DNA of 64,000 bases from Desulfitibacter alkalitolerans DSM 16504 (GTDB lineage: Bacteria > Bacillota > DSM-16504 > Desulfitibacterales > Desulfitibacteraceae): NCBI RefSeq assembly GCF_000620305.1, contig NZ_KK211102.1, positions 17,894 through 81,893 of the forward strand, given 5' to 3'. Below the pieces are notes generated by a model. The model was not told the origin of the DNA. It made no database searches and saw only the letters and a program-made list of their open reading frames with translations. Below, piece after piece: positions 8,238 through 16,917 of this stretch. The position numbers and the translations under genes are program-made. Position 1 is the stretch's first letter. Each line of letters opens with the position of its first letter.

Positions 8238-9737
8238 ATGAAGATAATTTTATTGGAACATCCCAGGAGCATAAGTACTGAAAGATGTAATGACATAGCA
8301 AATACTCCCCTTTCCTCATGCCTGCTTACCGGTTATGCTGCAGGGGTTTTAAAAAGCCAGGGGCATGAAGTGGAAATAGTCGAAGGGTATCTTGACAAGC
8401 TTTCTTATAAAGAGATAGGGAAAATCATTGAAGCTTATAAACCTGATATGCTTGGTGTCCACATGGTTTACCATTGGAAGAACGACAGAAGGCTTTATAA
8501 TTTTCTTGAGGCTGTAAAGCACCAAGGTATTTCTCCCTATGTTACTGCTTATGGCTTTTACCCAACCTTCGGCTATGAAGAAATTTTGAAAAGCTGTAAG
8601 GCAATTGACTCCATTATCCTGGGAGAACCGGAGCTAACCTTTGCTGACTTGGCAGCTGCCCTTACTCGCAAAAAATCCCATGAAAAAATCCTGGGATTGG
8701 CTTATCTATCATCACAGGGCAGTATCACCTGCTCAAAGGCAAAAGCCATTGAAAACCTTGACGACCTCCCCTTTCCAGTTCGCACAAGGGCTTCACTTAA
8801 CATTGGTGAGGTAAACATTATGGGAAGTCGTGGATGCTACGGTGCCTGTACCTTCTGCTATATTAATTCATATTATGGCAGGGGACCCAAATGGCGCGGC
8901 CGAAGCCCTGAAAACATTATAGCTGAAATAGATGAGATTTTATTGAAGCACACCATGGATTATTTCTATTTTACCGATCCAAACTTTTTTGGCCCCGGTA
9001 AAGCAGGTCAAGAAAGGGCCTTGCATTTAGCTTCTCTAATTAAACAAAGAAAAATTAAATTTGGAATAGAAGCCAGGGTAAATGATATTCACGATGAAAC
9101 AATTGGGGCCCTGGCAGATGCAGGCTTGTGTCACATTTTAGTTGGCCTTGAAAGCGGCAGGGATGAATCTCTAAAACGCTTGAATAAAATGACAACAACA
9201 GCTCAAAATGAAGGGGCGGTCAAAATCCTACGTAAGCATGGTATAGAACCAAGTATAGGATTTATTATGTTTGAACCGGATTCTTCGTTGGAGGATATCA
9301 GGATTAATTTTGAATTTCTTAAAAGAAATGATCTTCTTAAAAATCTTGATGTTACTGTCAATGTTCTGTATCATCACATGATTATTTTGCAGGGAACTAA
9401 AGCTTATAAAATACTTAAGAGTGAAGGGCGATTGGACATATCACCCCATTCAACATACGAGGCCAGCACCTCATATGTTAACCGGCAGGTTTCTGCTCTA
9501 GCAGCTATTATGAGAGAAATCACTAATCATATCTTTTATCGTTTAGAAGAAATCTGGCGGAAAAAAGTTCCTGAGCCGGCAGCTGCTCCCCTAGAATATG
9601 AGAAAATCAATAGACTTCTGGTAGGTTTATTTGAGAAAGTTTTATCTTCACTAGAACACGGGGAAGATTTTAATGATGTAAAACTGAAAGACCTTATTTA
9701 TAAAACAAAAAGTGAAATTGATGAAATTTTTTCTTGA
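8238..9737 (+). CDS. bzaE: BzaE-type B12-binding-domain radical SAM protein
   Basis: A 499-residue protein: N-terminal B12-binding-like domain (about residues 1-150) and radical-SAM core with GCYGACTFC (CX3CX2C) near residue 200, followed by a TIM-barrel and an additional C-terminal segment. BzaE is known to complete the pathway from 5-methoxy-6-methylbenzimidazole to 5,6-dimethylbenzimidazole, so the presence of bzaA to bzaE predicts DMB as product. AGGAGGT precedes ATG 8238, which directly follows the bzaD stop. No cobT activation gene is present in this operon, so it must lie elsewhere. The operon ends against a convergent gene with no clear terminator. Confidence 0.85.
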   Translation: MKIILLEHPRSISTERCNDIANTPLSSCLLTGYAAGVLKSQGHEVEIVEGYLDKLSYKEIGKIIEAYKPDMLGVHMVYHWKNDRRLYNFLEAVKHQGISPYVTAYGFYPTFGYEEILKSCKAIDSIILGEPELTFADLAAALTRKKSHEKILGLAYLSSQGSITCSKAKAIENLDDLPFPVRTRASLNIGEVNIMGSRGCYGACTFCYINSYYGRGPKWRGRSPENIIAEIDEILLKHTMDYFYFTDPNFFGPGKAGQERALHLASLIKQRKIKFGIEARVNDIHDETIGALADAGLCHILVGLESGRDESLKRLNKMTTTAQNEGAVKILRKHGIEPSIGFIMFEPDSSLEDIRINFEFLKRNDLLKNLDVTVNVLYHHMIILQGTKAYKILKSEGRLDISPHSTYEASTSYVNRQVSALAAIMREITNHIFYRLEEIWRKKVPEPAAAPLEYEKINRLLVGLFEKVLSSLEHGEDFNDVKLKDLIYKTKSEIDEIFS

Positions 9738-9785
9738 TAATATATAAAAGCTAAAAAAAGGTTAAAGGATCAAATGATCTAACGT

Positions 9786-10424
9786 CTAGACTGGCTGTCC
9801 TGGTTTTACAACGATAAATTCTTCATCCCATTCTTTCTTAAATGCCTTGTACACCGTCCTTATTGTGCCAGGAACAGTTTCTGGCTCCAGGCCAAACTCT
9901 TTGGCCATTTTCAAAAAAGTATCCCTTATATCAGCAAGCTCATAGGCACCAGTGTCTATGAGCCTTAAACCCTTGTAGTTAACCAACATTGTTTTAAAAA
10001 TCATCAGGCTTTTTTCATAGCCGTACTTGTCTATACAATTTAGATATTCTGTCCACATGGAAGCTCCACTATGTAAATAGCCTTTTGTTAAGTAATAGGA
10101 AGTCCCCTTTTGATCTAAAGCTGCTTTATGCTCATTGCCCCCTAAAAGCAGAGAAATACAGTCATCAACCCTGGGCAAAATTATGCTGGCCTTTTCAGAT
10201 TTTAATCCAAGGACAGAGTTCCCACAGTTTCCAAACAGCAGCAAAATATTGTCAACATTGTCTATGTTATTAATAAGCTTCTGAAGCTCGTCCTTTAGTT
10301 TACTAGGATGATTGTGGAGACCTGCATCAACCCAGATTATTGGATAGTTGATCTGCAGCTCATTGACAACGAGATTAATCTCATCCCTTAATGCATTACA
10401 TGCTATAACGATGTTTTTAGCCAT
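9786..10424 (-). CDS. DUF1638 domain protein of the methyltransferase cluster
   Basis: A soluble 212-residue protein that fits the DUF1638 family, which has no established biochemical role but recurs next to corrinoid methyltransferase genes. Visible features are an N-terminal VIACNALRDEI, a LLLFGNCGN segment near residue 80, LPRVDDCISLLLG near 104, and a C-terminal segment with VPGTIRTVYKAFKKEW. It is the last gene of the minus-strand cluster, 33 bp after the MFS transporter, with AAAAGGAGG before its ATG. A role in corrinoid-dependent methyl transfer is inferred only from context. Confidence 0.75.
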   Translation of the reverse strand: MAKNIVIACNALRDEINLVVNELQINYPIIWVDAGLHNHPSKLKDELQKLINNIDNVDNILLLFGNCGNSVLGLKSEKASIILPRVDDCISLLLGGNEHKAALDQKGTSYYLTKGYLHSGASMWTEYLNCIDKYGYEKSLMIFKTMLVNYKGLRLIDTGAYELADIRDTFLKMAKEFGLEPETVPGTIRTVYKAFKKEWDEEFIVVKPGQPV

Positions 10425-10457
10425 TTTAACCTCCTTTTGCCCATAGATTGCAGGACT

Positions 10458-11675
10458 TTAAGTTTTATTCTTTCCACGGCCTGCAGCCCTGGTGCCAAGC
10501 TCGGGAAGAAACAATGATACAACACCCAGCAATGCTAGAAATAAGCTAGCCAGTGCAAATAACAATGTATAATTGCCTCCGGCTATTGGCGCAATTATAA
10601 ATGAAGGTATGAAAAAAGCACCAATAAGTTGCAGGGTAGCCATGAGACCCCCAGCACTCCCGGCATAAACTGGCCCTATCTCTGGAAGCAGCATGGGGAA
10701 GGCCATTAGCAATGGTACGCTTATGCCCATTAAAGTTCCTGCAGCAAAGAGCAGTAACCAGACACTTGTTCCCGGGGCAATCCAGGAAATATACATAACA
10801 GCTGCACCTAAAAATGCTGCAGGTGCAAGGAAAGGTTTTATTCTGCCTACACGTGCAGACATGACAGGACCAATCATATTTCCTAAAATAACACCAAGGG
10901 TAACTATAGACGTCATGACACCAGCCTGGGATGGATTGATACCACGAACCTGACTTAGGGCATTGGGCAGAAAACCTACAAATGCCATATTTGCACCCAT
11001 AAAACACATCAATGCCAGCCCTGCCAGCCAAATATTTCTGCTGCTGGCAGCTGCACCAATATACTTTAAGACAGGCAAGGGTGGGAGCTCAGGCGCTCCT
11101 ACAGGTTTATCCTTGATAAATACCAACCACAAAATCCAGATGGCAAACATGGCAATGCCAGCTGTAATATAAGCACTTTTCGCAGTGGGGAATAAGGCAG
11201 ACGTTGCCAAAGCTACAGTCATGCCAACCCCTGCGGCAGTAAAATATATTCCCAGGGCAGTACTGATCTGCTCACGTGGAAACCAGGCACCCAGGAGCTT
11301 GGAAACATTGGCATTTAAAAGAGCAGGGGTTAATCCAGATAAAAACATCAGACTAAAATATCCTAAAAAACTGTTGGGAATATATCTAAAATATACACCA
11401 ATTATTGAAAAAACAAAACTAACTGCAACTACTTTTTTAACTCCAAATCTGTCTGCCAGGGCTCCTGCACCAATACTAAACAACACTGCAGGCAGCATGG
11501 GTGCAGCCAGGACCATGGCATAATTTCCTGATGTAAGGTTTAATTCTGGAATAATTTTAAATGCCAGGGCAGCTACTTGAAATTGAGCTGTCACAGCTAT
11601 GAATATTGTAGACCACATTATTGCCACTACCACCCATCTGTATGGGGAAATTGGTACATTTTGATTACTATGCAT
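10458..11675 (-). CDS. MFS transporter, probably for the demethylation substrate or product
   Basis: A 405-residue protein with about 12 hydrophobic segments and the MFS signature ADRFGVKK between helices 2 and 3 (around residues 70-78), plus a central hydrophilic linker (KDKPVGAPELPPLP). It looks like the CynX/NimT-like or related branch of small organic anion carriers. It lies between a UroD-type methyltransferase gene and a DUF1638 gene on the same strand, so it may import the methylated substrate or export the demethylated product. AAGGGTGAT precedes its ATG. Confidence 0.85.
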   Translation of the reverse strand: MHSNQNVPISPYRWVVVAIMWSTIFIAVTAQFQVAALAFKIIPELNLTSGNYAMVLAAPMLPAVLFSIGAGALADRFGVKKVVAVSFVFSIIGVYFRYIPNSFLGYFSLMFLSGLTPALLNANVSKLLGAWFPREQISTALGIYFTAAGVGMTVALATSALFPTAKSAYITAGIAMFAIWILWLVFIKDKPVGAPELPPLPVLKYIGAAASSRNIWLAGLALMCFMGANMAFVGFLPNALSQVRGINPSQAGVMTSIVTLGVILGNMIGPVMSARVGRIKPFLAPAAFLGAAVMYISWIAPGTSVWLLLFAAGTLMGISVPLLMAFPMLLPEIGPVYAGSAGGLMATLQLIGAFFIPSFIIAPIAGGNYTLLFALASLFLALLGVVSLFLPELGTRAAGRGKNKT

Positions 11676-11777
11676 TATATCACCCTTCGCCTATGTTTTT
11701 GGGCTATAATAAATGGCATCAGCTAGATGCCATTTATTATAGGTATATTCATGGTTTTCGGTTTTCGCTTGCCTGGA

Positions 11778-13124
11778 TTATTTGTATTCCCCATATTTTC
11801 TGCCCGCATTTATCATGGCATGGAGGTTTTCTGCTTCAGCATCATCTAGAACTGTACCATTGCTCAAGATAAAACCGCCATCTTGAGCTACTTTTTCCGC
11901 CAGGAACTTCACATACTCATCTACCTGCTGCGGTGTGCCAGCCTTTAGAACAGCTCCAGAGACATTTCCTGCTATACAGCTCTTGCCTCCAAGGGCCTTC
12001 TTTGCATTGACCATGTCGGTGTTATCAAAAAGCCAGACGGTTTTTCCTTCTGGAATATCAGAATCGGTTATGGCTTCAAGCCGTTGATTATAGCCCCCCT
12101 CAGCAAAAAGCAGTGGAACTAGACCTTCCTCTATTAACCCTAGAATAACAGCCTTTAGGGTTGGCCAGTAAAACCTGGCAAAATCATCCTTTGACAGGAA
12201 ACCATCGGCTCCTTTATGCAGGGGCATGAAAATAATTGGTACCCCTGTGATATTGGCTGATCTTACTGCCATGTCAATATTTATTGATACAAGTCTTTCC
12301 ATGGCCTCTAGTAGTTTCTTGGGACGGCGGAATATGTCAAGCATTATTGGCCGAGTGCCCCTCATGGTATCTCCCAGGGTATCAAAGGGAGCTTTAGCAA
12401 CTCCACCAAAAAACCCCGGCAAACCGTGGACAGCTTTATTTTCTCCATCTATAGCACCCATGGCACCAGCCCACTCCATGGCTGCCTGTCCAGCTTCTAT
12501 TAATTTTTTAAAGGATTCCTGGACAGGGGGAATACCTATGGGTATCATGGCAGGACCTACAAAGGGAAGTTCAATAATATCGGTCCATGGTGCTATCATC
12601 TGCCATGGTTCCAGTGCGCCAAAGGTTCGTGGAAGATAATAACGCATCCAGTATCCAGATGGGTCATTAATTAATAAGTCATATTCGTTATCCAGCATGT
12701 ATTCATCTTCCAGGCACTGGTAAGAAAGTTCGTCTGGTATTCCCTTGCCCGGCCACTGGTATAGTTTATAATCTAGTATCTCAAATACCCTGGCTGGCCC
12801 CACCAGAGCGCAGCTCACAAGGGTATCTGCCTTGAAATCATTGTTAAACTTCTTAAATGTCATTCCCAGTTTTTCATAATCATACATGAGATCTTTAGCA
12901 GTAACGCCAGCGTAAGCAGCAGGATAAAACCCTATAGTTAAATGAATTGGTATTCTAGCTGGTTTTTTCAATTCAACGGCATCCTTGATCATCTGAACCC
13001 GTTCCTTGTATGCCTTTTCTGCTTCAGGGCTGGCAAATTGCATATCTGGATTGGCATATCTTTTAAACCTTTCCTCGTATCTCTCCTGCGGCGAAAGCTT
13101 ATCCCAGTTTTCAGCTAATTTCAT
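11778..13124 (-). CDS. Uroporphyrinogen decarboxylase-fold methyltransferase 1
   Basis: A 448-residue member of the UroD/MtaA/CmuA superfamily. Members next to corrinoid proteins transfer methyl groups from a substrate to Co(I) or from methyl-corrinoid to a thiol or tetrahydropterin. Segments LFAEGGYNQRLE (about 340) and KSCIAGNVSGAVL (about 384) occupy the positions of the zinc-binding C-terminal half; the classical HXC motif of MtaA is absent, as in O-demethylase methyltransferases. It begins two bases after the stop of the corrinoid protein gene 13127-13768, so the pair is translationally coupled. Substrate unknown. It is too long and in the wrong context to be a haem-synthesis enzyme. Confidence 0.85.
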   Translation of the reverse strand: MKLAENWDKLSPQERYEERFKRYANPDMQFASPEAEKAYKERVQMIKDAVELKKPARIPIHLTIGFYPAAYAGVTAKDLMYDYEKLGMTFKKFNNDFKADTLVSCALVGPARVFEILDYKLYQWPGKGIPDELSYQCLEDEYMLDNEYDLLINDPSGYWMRYYLPRTFGALEPWQMIAPWTDIIELPFVGPAMIPIGIPPVQESFKKLIEAGQAAMEWAGAMGAIDGENKAVHGLPGFFGGVAKAPFDTLGDTMRGTRPIMLDIFRRPKKLLEAMERLVSINIDMAVRSANITGVPIIFMPLHKGADGFLSKDDFARFYWPTLKAVILGLIEEGLVPLLFAEGGYNQRLEAITDSDIPEGKTVWLFDNTDMVNAKKALGGKSCIAGNVSGAVLKAGTPQQVDEYVKFLAEKVAQDGGFILSNGTVLDDAEAENLHAMINAGRKYGEYK

Positions 13125-13126
13125 CT

Positions 13127-13768
13127 TTAATTACCCCCCATCCACTTTTTCGCCAGGGAAACAGCTTCTACTGCGTCCTGTCCCCAACCATCAGCACCAG
13201 TATACTCTTTAATCTGGTCATTAATGGGAGCACCACCTATCATGATTTTGACTTGATCCCTTAATCCTGCATCTTCAATGGCTTTTACTGTATCCTTCAT
13301 TTTATCAAAGGCTAGAGTAAGCAAGGCACTCATGCCTACTATTTGCGGCCTGTACTCTTTTATAGCTTCCACAAATTTTGATGACGGCACATCTACTCCA
13401 AGGTCGTACACCTTAAATCCGTTGGTATCCAACATGAAGGCAACTATATTTTTACCAATGTCATGGATATCACCCTTTACTGTACCCAATACTACTTTGC
13501 CAATATACTTGTTTTCATCCTCTTCTAAACTTTCAGTCATCTTGGCTTTTGCCAGACTTGAAATCCTATTTAGCATTTCCCCGGTCAATATTAATTCTGG
13601 CATAAAGTATTCGCCTTTTTCATATTTCTCTCCAATTATTTCAACTGCTGCACGACATTTCTTCAAGATTTCCAGGGGTTCAATGCCCTGATCCAACAAC
13701 TCTTCAACAAGGCTAATGGCTTCCTCTTCACGCATCCCGGCTATGGCATCTACTAATTTTTCTAACAT
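13127..13768 (-). CDS. Corrinoid (B12-binding) methyltransferase carrier protein 1
   Basis: 213 residues in MtbC/MttC/MtaC style: an N-terminal four-helix B12-binding-2 domain (residues 1-80, LVEELLDQGIEPLEIL) and a C-terminal Rossmann domain with the base-off signature GDIHDIGKNI near residue 104, whose His replaces the lower ligand on cobalt. It shuttles a methyl group between two methyltransferases. The start at 13768 follows CGGAGGG; the longer frame to 13801 has no ribosome site. It pairs with the downstream UroD-type gene, and a paralogue lies at 15281-15946. Confidence 0.93.
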   Translation of the reverse strand: MLEKLVDAIAGMREEEAISLVEELLDQGIEPLEILKKCRAAVEIIGEKYEKGEYFMPELILTGEMLNRISSLAKAKMTESLEEDENKYIGKVVLGTVKGDIHDIGKNIVAFMLDTNGFKVYDLGVDVPSSKFVEAIKEYRPQIVGMSALLTLAFDKMKDTVKAIEDAGLRDQVKIMIGGAPINDQIKEYTGADGWGQDAVEAVSLAKKWMGGN

Positions 13769-13903
13769 AATAACCCTCCGATCTTTAAATAAAAAAATCA
13801 AGGTAAATATAAAATTTCTTCACTATATTGCGTTTAAAATCTGAAGTTCTGCAGTCGCTATTCATGCTACAGAAACTATATAATCGCGCTTCGTTATAAT
13901 TTG

Positions 13904-15142
13904 TTAATATTTACCATATAACCTGGTTGTCTCTGCCCAAGCCTCCATATTCTCTCTTTTTGCATTGTCCAGAACAATGGAGCAGTCCATAATAAAACCG
14001 CCATCTCCTGCACAATTGTCAATTAGACGCTTAGTTTCTTCAACAACCCTTTCTTTTTTACCGTGCACCAGTAAGGCTGTTGGCAGGTTCCCGCAAATGC
14101 ATGCCACTTGACCTACAGTTTTTTTAGCTTGGACAATATCTACTTCTTCAAACATATATATTACTTTACCTTTTGGCACATCACTAATAACTTCCAATCG
14201 GGTATTGTATTTGCCTTCGCAAAATACATATGGCGTTATACCTATTTCTATAAGTGCCATCATTAGTTTCTTAAGTCCCGACCAGTAAAATTTTTCATAG
14301 TTTGCCGGACTCATAAACTCATCCATACCGGCATGCAGTGGTATAAAGACGTAGTCTACTCCCAGTGCTTTTGCTGAAGTAGTTGCCCTTTCTATGCAAA
14401 CCTCTGTCATGTAGTCTAATGCTGCTAACAGTTTTTCTGGTCTTTGATATATATCTGTTACTGTATTAACAAATCCTCTAATATTATCTGAGAACATATC
14501 GAAAGGACATGTTTGAGCTGTAGCGGCTCCTAATGGAAACCCTTTTGATACAATGAGTTGAGTAATGGACCCCATATATCCTAGCCACTTAGCGGAAGCT
14601 TCTCCGCCTCTTTTTAATGCGTCTAATGCTGCTTTTACGTCTGGTTGTGCAAAGGTTGCCATTTCTGCATATAGCGAATATTCAACAGGATTTCTAAAGC
14701 ATATCTTTGATAATGGTTCCAAGTCTTTGAATTTTCTTGGATAGACTTTGGTAATAAAGAAATGTGTAGGATCCAGTAAAAACTCATCATATTCATCGTC
14801 TTCTAAAAAACATTTGTCAAGAAGCTGAAATGAATCGTTAAGTGGCAGGTTATGGGTTGCGCCTGGCCATTTTACATACTGGCAGTCCATGGCTTCCATT
14901 GGTTCAATGGGATACATTACTGGAGCCCAAGCTAAGTCAGGTTCAAAATCATCTAAAAACCCCTCAACCCCAGGAATTATATTTCTAATGTCTATCATTG
15001 CGTCATACATTGATATGCCATACCCACGAGCATAGTAATTTCCAATCTTCGGAGCAAAAGGAACTCTGTCAGGTTTCTTTAGTGCAACCACATCTTTAAT
15101 TCTCTGTGAACGCTCCTTAAATAATTCTTGAGTATCTTTCAT
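13904..15142 (-). CDS. Uroporphyrinogen decarboxylase-fold methyltransferase 2
   Basis: A 412-residue paralogue of the gene at 11778-13124. Shared marks are RIKDVVALKKPDRVPF at the N-terminus, IPLHAGMDEFMSP (about 276), FCEGKYNTRLEV (about 309) and CICGNLPTALL (about 352). Unlike paralogue 1 it has Cys before the Glu of the CEGKYN segment, a second Cys in CICGN and Cys in MDCSIVLDNA, so its metal site may be richer in thiolates. One of the two may take the methyl from the substrate and the other pass it on, or they may serve two substrates. A consensus promoter and an operator-like inverted repeat lie directly upstream. Confidence 0.85.
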   Translation of the reverse strand: MKDTQELFKERSQRIKDVVALKKPDRVPFAPKIGNYYARGYGISMYDAMIDIRNIIPGVEGFLDDFEPDLAWAPVMYPIEPMEAMDCQYVKWPGATHNLPLNDSFQLLDKCFLEDDEYDEFLLDPTHFFITKVYPRKFKDLEPLSKICFRNPVEYSLYAEMATFAQPDVKAALDALKRGGEASAKWLGYMGSITQLIVSKGFPLGAATAQTCPFDMFSDNIRGFVNTVTDIYQRPEKLLAALDYMTEVCIERATTSAKALGVDYVFIPLHAGMDEFMSPANYEKFYWSGLKKLMMALIEIGITPYVFCEGKYNTRLEVISDVPKGKVIYMFEEVDIVQAKKTVGQVACICGNLPTALLVHGKKERVVEETKRLIDNCAGDGGFIMDCSIVLDNAKRENMEAWAETTRLYGKY

Positions 15143-15163
15143 CCAACGACCCCCTAAAAATAA

Positions 15164-15185
15164 TTATTCAGCAATCACTGAATAA
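15164..15185 (-). promoter_or_regulatory. Inverted repeat, candidate GntR operator
   Basis: Perfect 8-bp arms TTATTCAG and CTGAATAA separated by six bases, lying 21-42 bp downstream of the -10 box of the promoter at 15206-15234 and just before the ribosome site of the UroD-type gene. The position suits a repressor roadblock; the neighbouring GntR/UTRA protein is the obvious candidate. Confidence 0.45.
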
Positions 15186-15205
15186 ATTTAAAATTCTTAT
15201 TTTTA

Positions 15206-15234
15206 ATTATATAGTTATATATAGAAGTTGTCAA
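15206..15234 (-). promoter_or_regulatory. Consensus sigma-A promoter of the methyltransferase operon
   Basis: Read on the minus strand: TTGACA (15234-15229), a 17-bp spacer, TATAAT (15211-15206). Both hexamers match consensus exactly. It would drive the genes from 15142 down to 9786, apart from the corrinoid protein gene upstream of it. Confidence 0.75.
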
Positions 15235-15280
15235 TTGGCAAAGTGTTTTGGTTCTAAAAAATAACATTACCGATATAGAA

Positions 15281-15946
15281 TTATTTTTCTACTTTATTTT
15301 TATTCATTAAATTCAAGCAAATACGTATACCTTTAACAGCATCATTACACCAAAATTTTGTTCCGACCACACGAGCAACCTGTTCATTAATCTGACTCCC
15401 GCCAATGACAACTGGGATATCTAGGGATAAAGATTTTGTTTCATTTTTTACAAGCTCTATTATCTGTTTCATTTTTGAATAAGAATGTGTCAACAATCCT
15501 GACAAGCCAACAATATCAGGTTGCAACTCTTTAACCCTTTCAACAAACTTCCCTGGTGGTACATCTACTCCCAGGTCTTGTACCTTAAAACCATGACATG
15601 TAAGGAGAATGCTTAAGATATTTTTACCCAGGTCATGGATATCCCCTTCAACAGTGCCAAGAAGTACAGAACCTTTTATTTCTGCTACTGATTGGTCTTT
15701 AAGAACAGGCTGTAAAATTTCCGTAACCTGACGAAATATTTCTCCGGCCATAATTAAACCCGCTATGTAATATTTACCCTGCTCATAACGTTCTCCAACC
15801 AACTTCATTCCTCGCTGGCAATCATCAATAATGTGCAAAGGGTCATCTCCAGATGCTATTCTTTTAAGGACCACCTCCCGTACAGCATCCTCTTGCAAAT
15901 CACCAATACTGTTTATTAATTGCTCTCTTACTGATATATATTTCAT
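15281..15946 (-). CDS. Corrinoid (B12-binding) methyltransferase carrier protein 2
   Basis: 221 residues with the same two-domain plan as the carrier at 13127-13768: helical cap (residues 1-90) and Rossmann domain with EGDIHDLGKNI near residue 101, the His that coordinates cobalt from below. It lies between the GntR regulator and the second UroD-type methyltransferase, on the same strand. TTGGAGGTAG precedes its ATG. Two carriers with two methyltransferases suggest two corrinoid modules. No corrinoid activase (RamA or ASKHA type) is visible nearby and must be encoded elsewhere. Confidence 0.93.
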   Translation of the reverse strand: MKYISVREQLINSIGDLQEDAVREVVLKRIASGDDPLHIIDDCQRGMKLVGERYEQGKYYIAGLIMAGEIFRQVTEILQPVLKDQSVAEIKGSVLLGTVEGDIHDLGKNILSILLTCHGFKVQDLGVDVPPGKFVERVKELQPDIVGLSGLLTHSYSKMKQIIELVKNETKSLSLDIPVVIGGSQINEQVARVVGTKFWCNDAVKGIRICLNLMNKNKVEK

Positions 15947-15967
15947 GTCCCACTACCTCCAAATATA

Positions 15968-16747
15968 TTAAAATGTTTCTCGAATTCCAACAGTTGTAGT
16001 AAATCTCAATTTATCTCCCCTGCAAATAAACCATCCCCAGCTCACAGGATTTTCAGCAAAATCGTAAAATATATGCTCGATCCTAAATGCAGGAACGCCC
16101 TCTTGAATTTTAAGCACCTTGGTTTCTTCCCTGGTAATAACGGTTGCTTCAATACTTAAATCTCCCTTTTTGAATTCTGAAGAACCCGTTCCATTAAATA
16201 ACCCTCTTAATGATGTTACTTCCAGTTCAGATTCTACAATGGGCCTTGTTGGATCATATATTAGATATTCTTTATGATAGAAAAATGGCTCTTCATCTTG
16301 AAGAAGCAAACGCCTGATATAGATTATAGATTCACCAGACTTTACACCAAGTTTCTTTTCAGTTCGTTTATTAGAAGGCACAATACGCACTTCAAGAATT
16401 TTTACAGTTGTCTTTTTGTCCATAAAAAACTCCTGCAATTCTTTTAAATGAAAGGCAGCAGAGCCAAGCTTGATGGACGTTACAAACGTCCCCTTGCCCT
16501 GGGAGGCTGTTGCAATTTTTTGATCTATAAGAATGTTAATGGCTCTCCTGACTGTCATGGGACTGATATGGTATCTGCTGCACAGCTGGGATTCAGAAGG
16601 CAGTTGATCACCAGGGCGGAACATTCCCATGGCAATCTGCTGCTTGATTAAATTTACCAGCTGCATATAGGCAGGTTCATACGAGTTACGGTCAATTTCC
16701 ATTAAAACTTCAGTAGTGGGCAGCCGTCTCTTTTTCTCCATTTTCAT
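15968..16747 (-). CDS. GntR-family regulator, HutC/UTRA type
   Basis: The N-terminal winged helix (about residues 20-85) includes LPSESQLCSRYHISPMTVRRAI, whose recognition helix is typical of GntR proteins. The C-terminal UTRA ligand-binding domain (about 100-250) contains IIYIRRLLLQDEEPFFYHKEY-like sequence. Such proteins repress a transport or catabolic operon until a small ligand binds. ATG 16747 with GAGGAGC upstream is chosen over an earlier GTG. A palindrome ACTATTTATATAGT at 16761-16774 lies just upstream and may be an autoregulatory site. It heads the methyltransferase cluster and is 21 bp from the first corrinoid protein gene. Confidence 0.92.
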   Translation of the reverse strand: MKMEKKRRLPTTEVLMEIDRNSYEPAYMQLVNLIKQQIAMGMFRPGDQLPSESQLCSRYHISPMTVRRAINILIDQKIATASQGKGTFVTSIKLGSAAFHLKELQEFFMDKKTTVKILEVRIVPSNKRTEKKLGVKSGESIIYIRRLLLQDEEPFFYHKEYLIYDPTRPIVESELEVTSLRGLFNGTGSSEFKKGDLSIEATVITREETKVLKIQEGVPAFRIEHIFYDFAENPVSWGWFICRGDKLRFTTTVGIRETF

Positions 16748-16854
16748 ATACTTGCTCCTCACTATTTATATAGTATTTACTTGATAGAAAGGTTAGTTTT
16801 AAATCTATAATACCAAATTTTGACTGTCTAGTGAATGTTTAATATCTGGTTAGC

Positions 16855-16896
16855 AAAAGAACCCCGCATATATATACTTACATGCAGGGTTCTTTT
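16855..16896 (-). terminator. Terminator after ygfK
   Basis: Arms AAAAGAACCC and GGGTTCTTTT flank a further partly paired section (CGCAT/ATGCA). It lies 22 bp past the ygfK stop and is followed by a short T run on either strand, so it could act in both directions. Confidence 0.65.
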
Positions 16897-16917
16897 TATT
16901 CTATCATAAGGTAAAAT

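Noticed and set aside
10546..11031. Open frame of 161 codons on the minus strand
   Set aside because: Alternate frame of the MFS transporter, without ribosome site or family features.
11778..15142. Haem-pathway uroporphyrinogen decarboxylases
   Set aside because: No other haem genes; each is paired with a corrinoid carrier, and their lengths and motifs fit methyltransferases.
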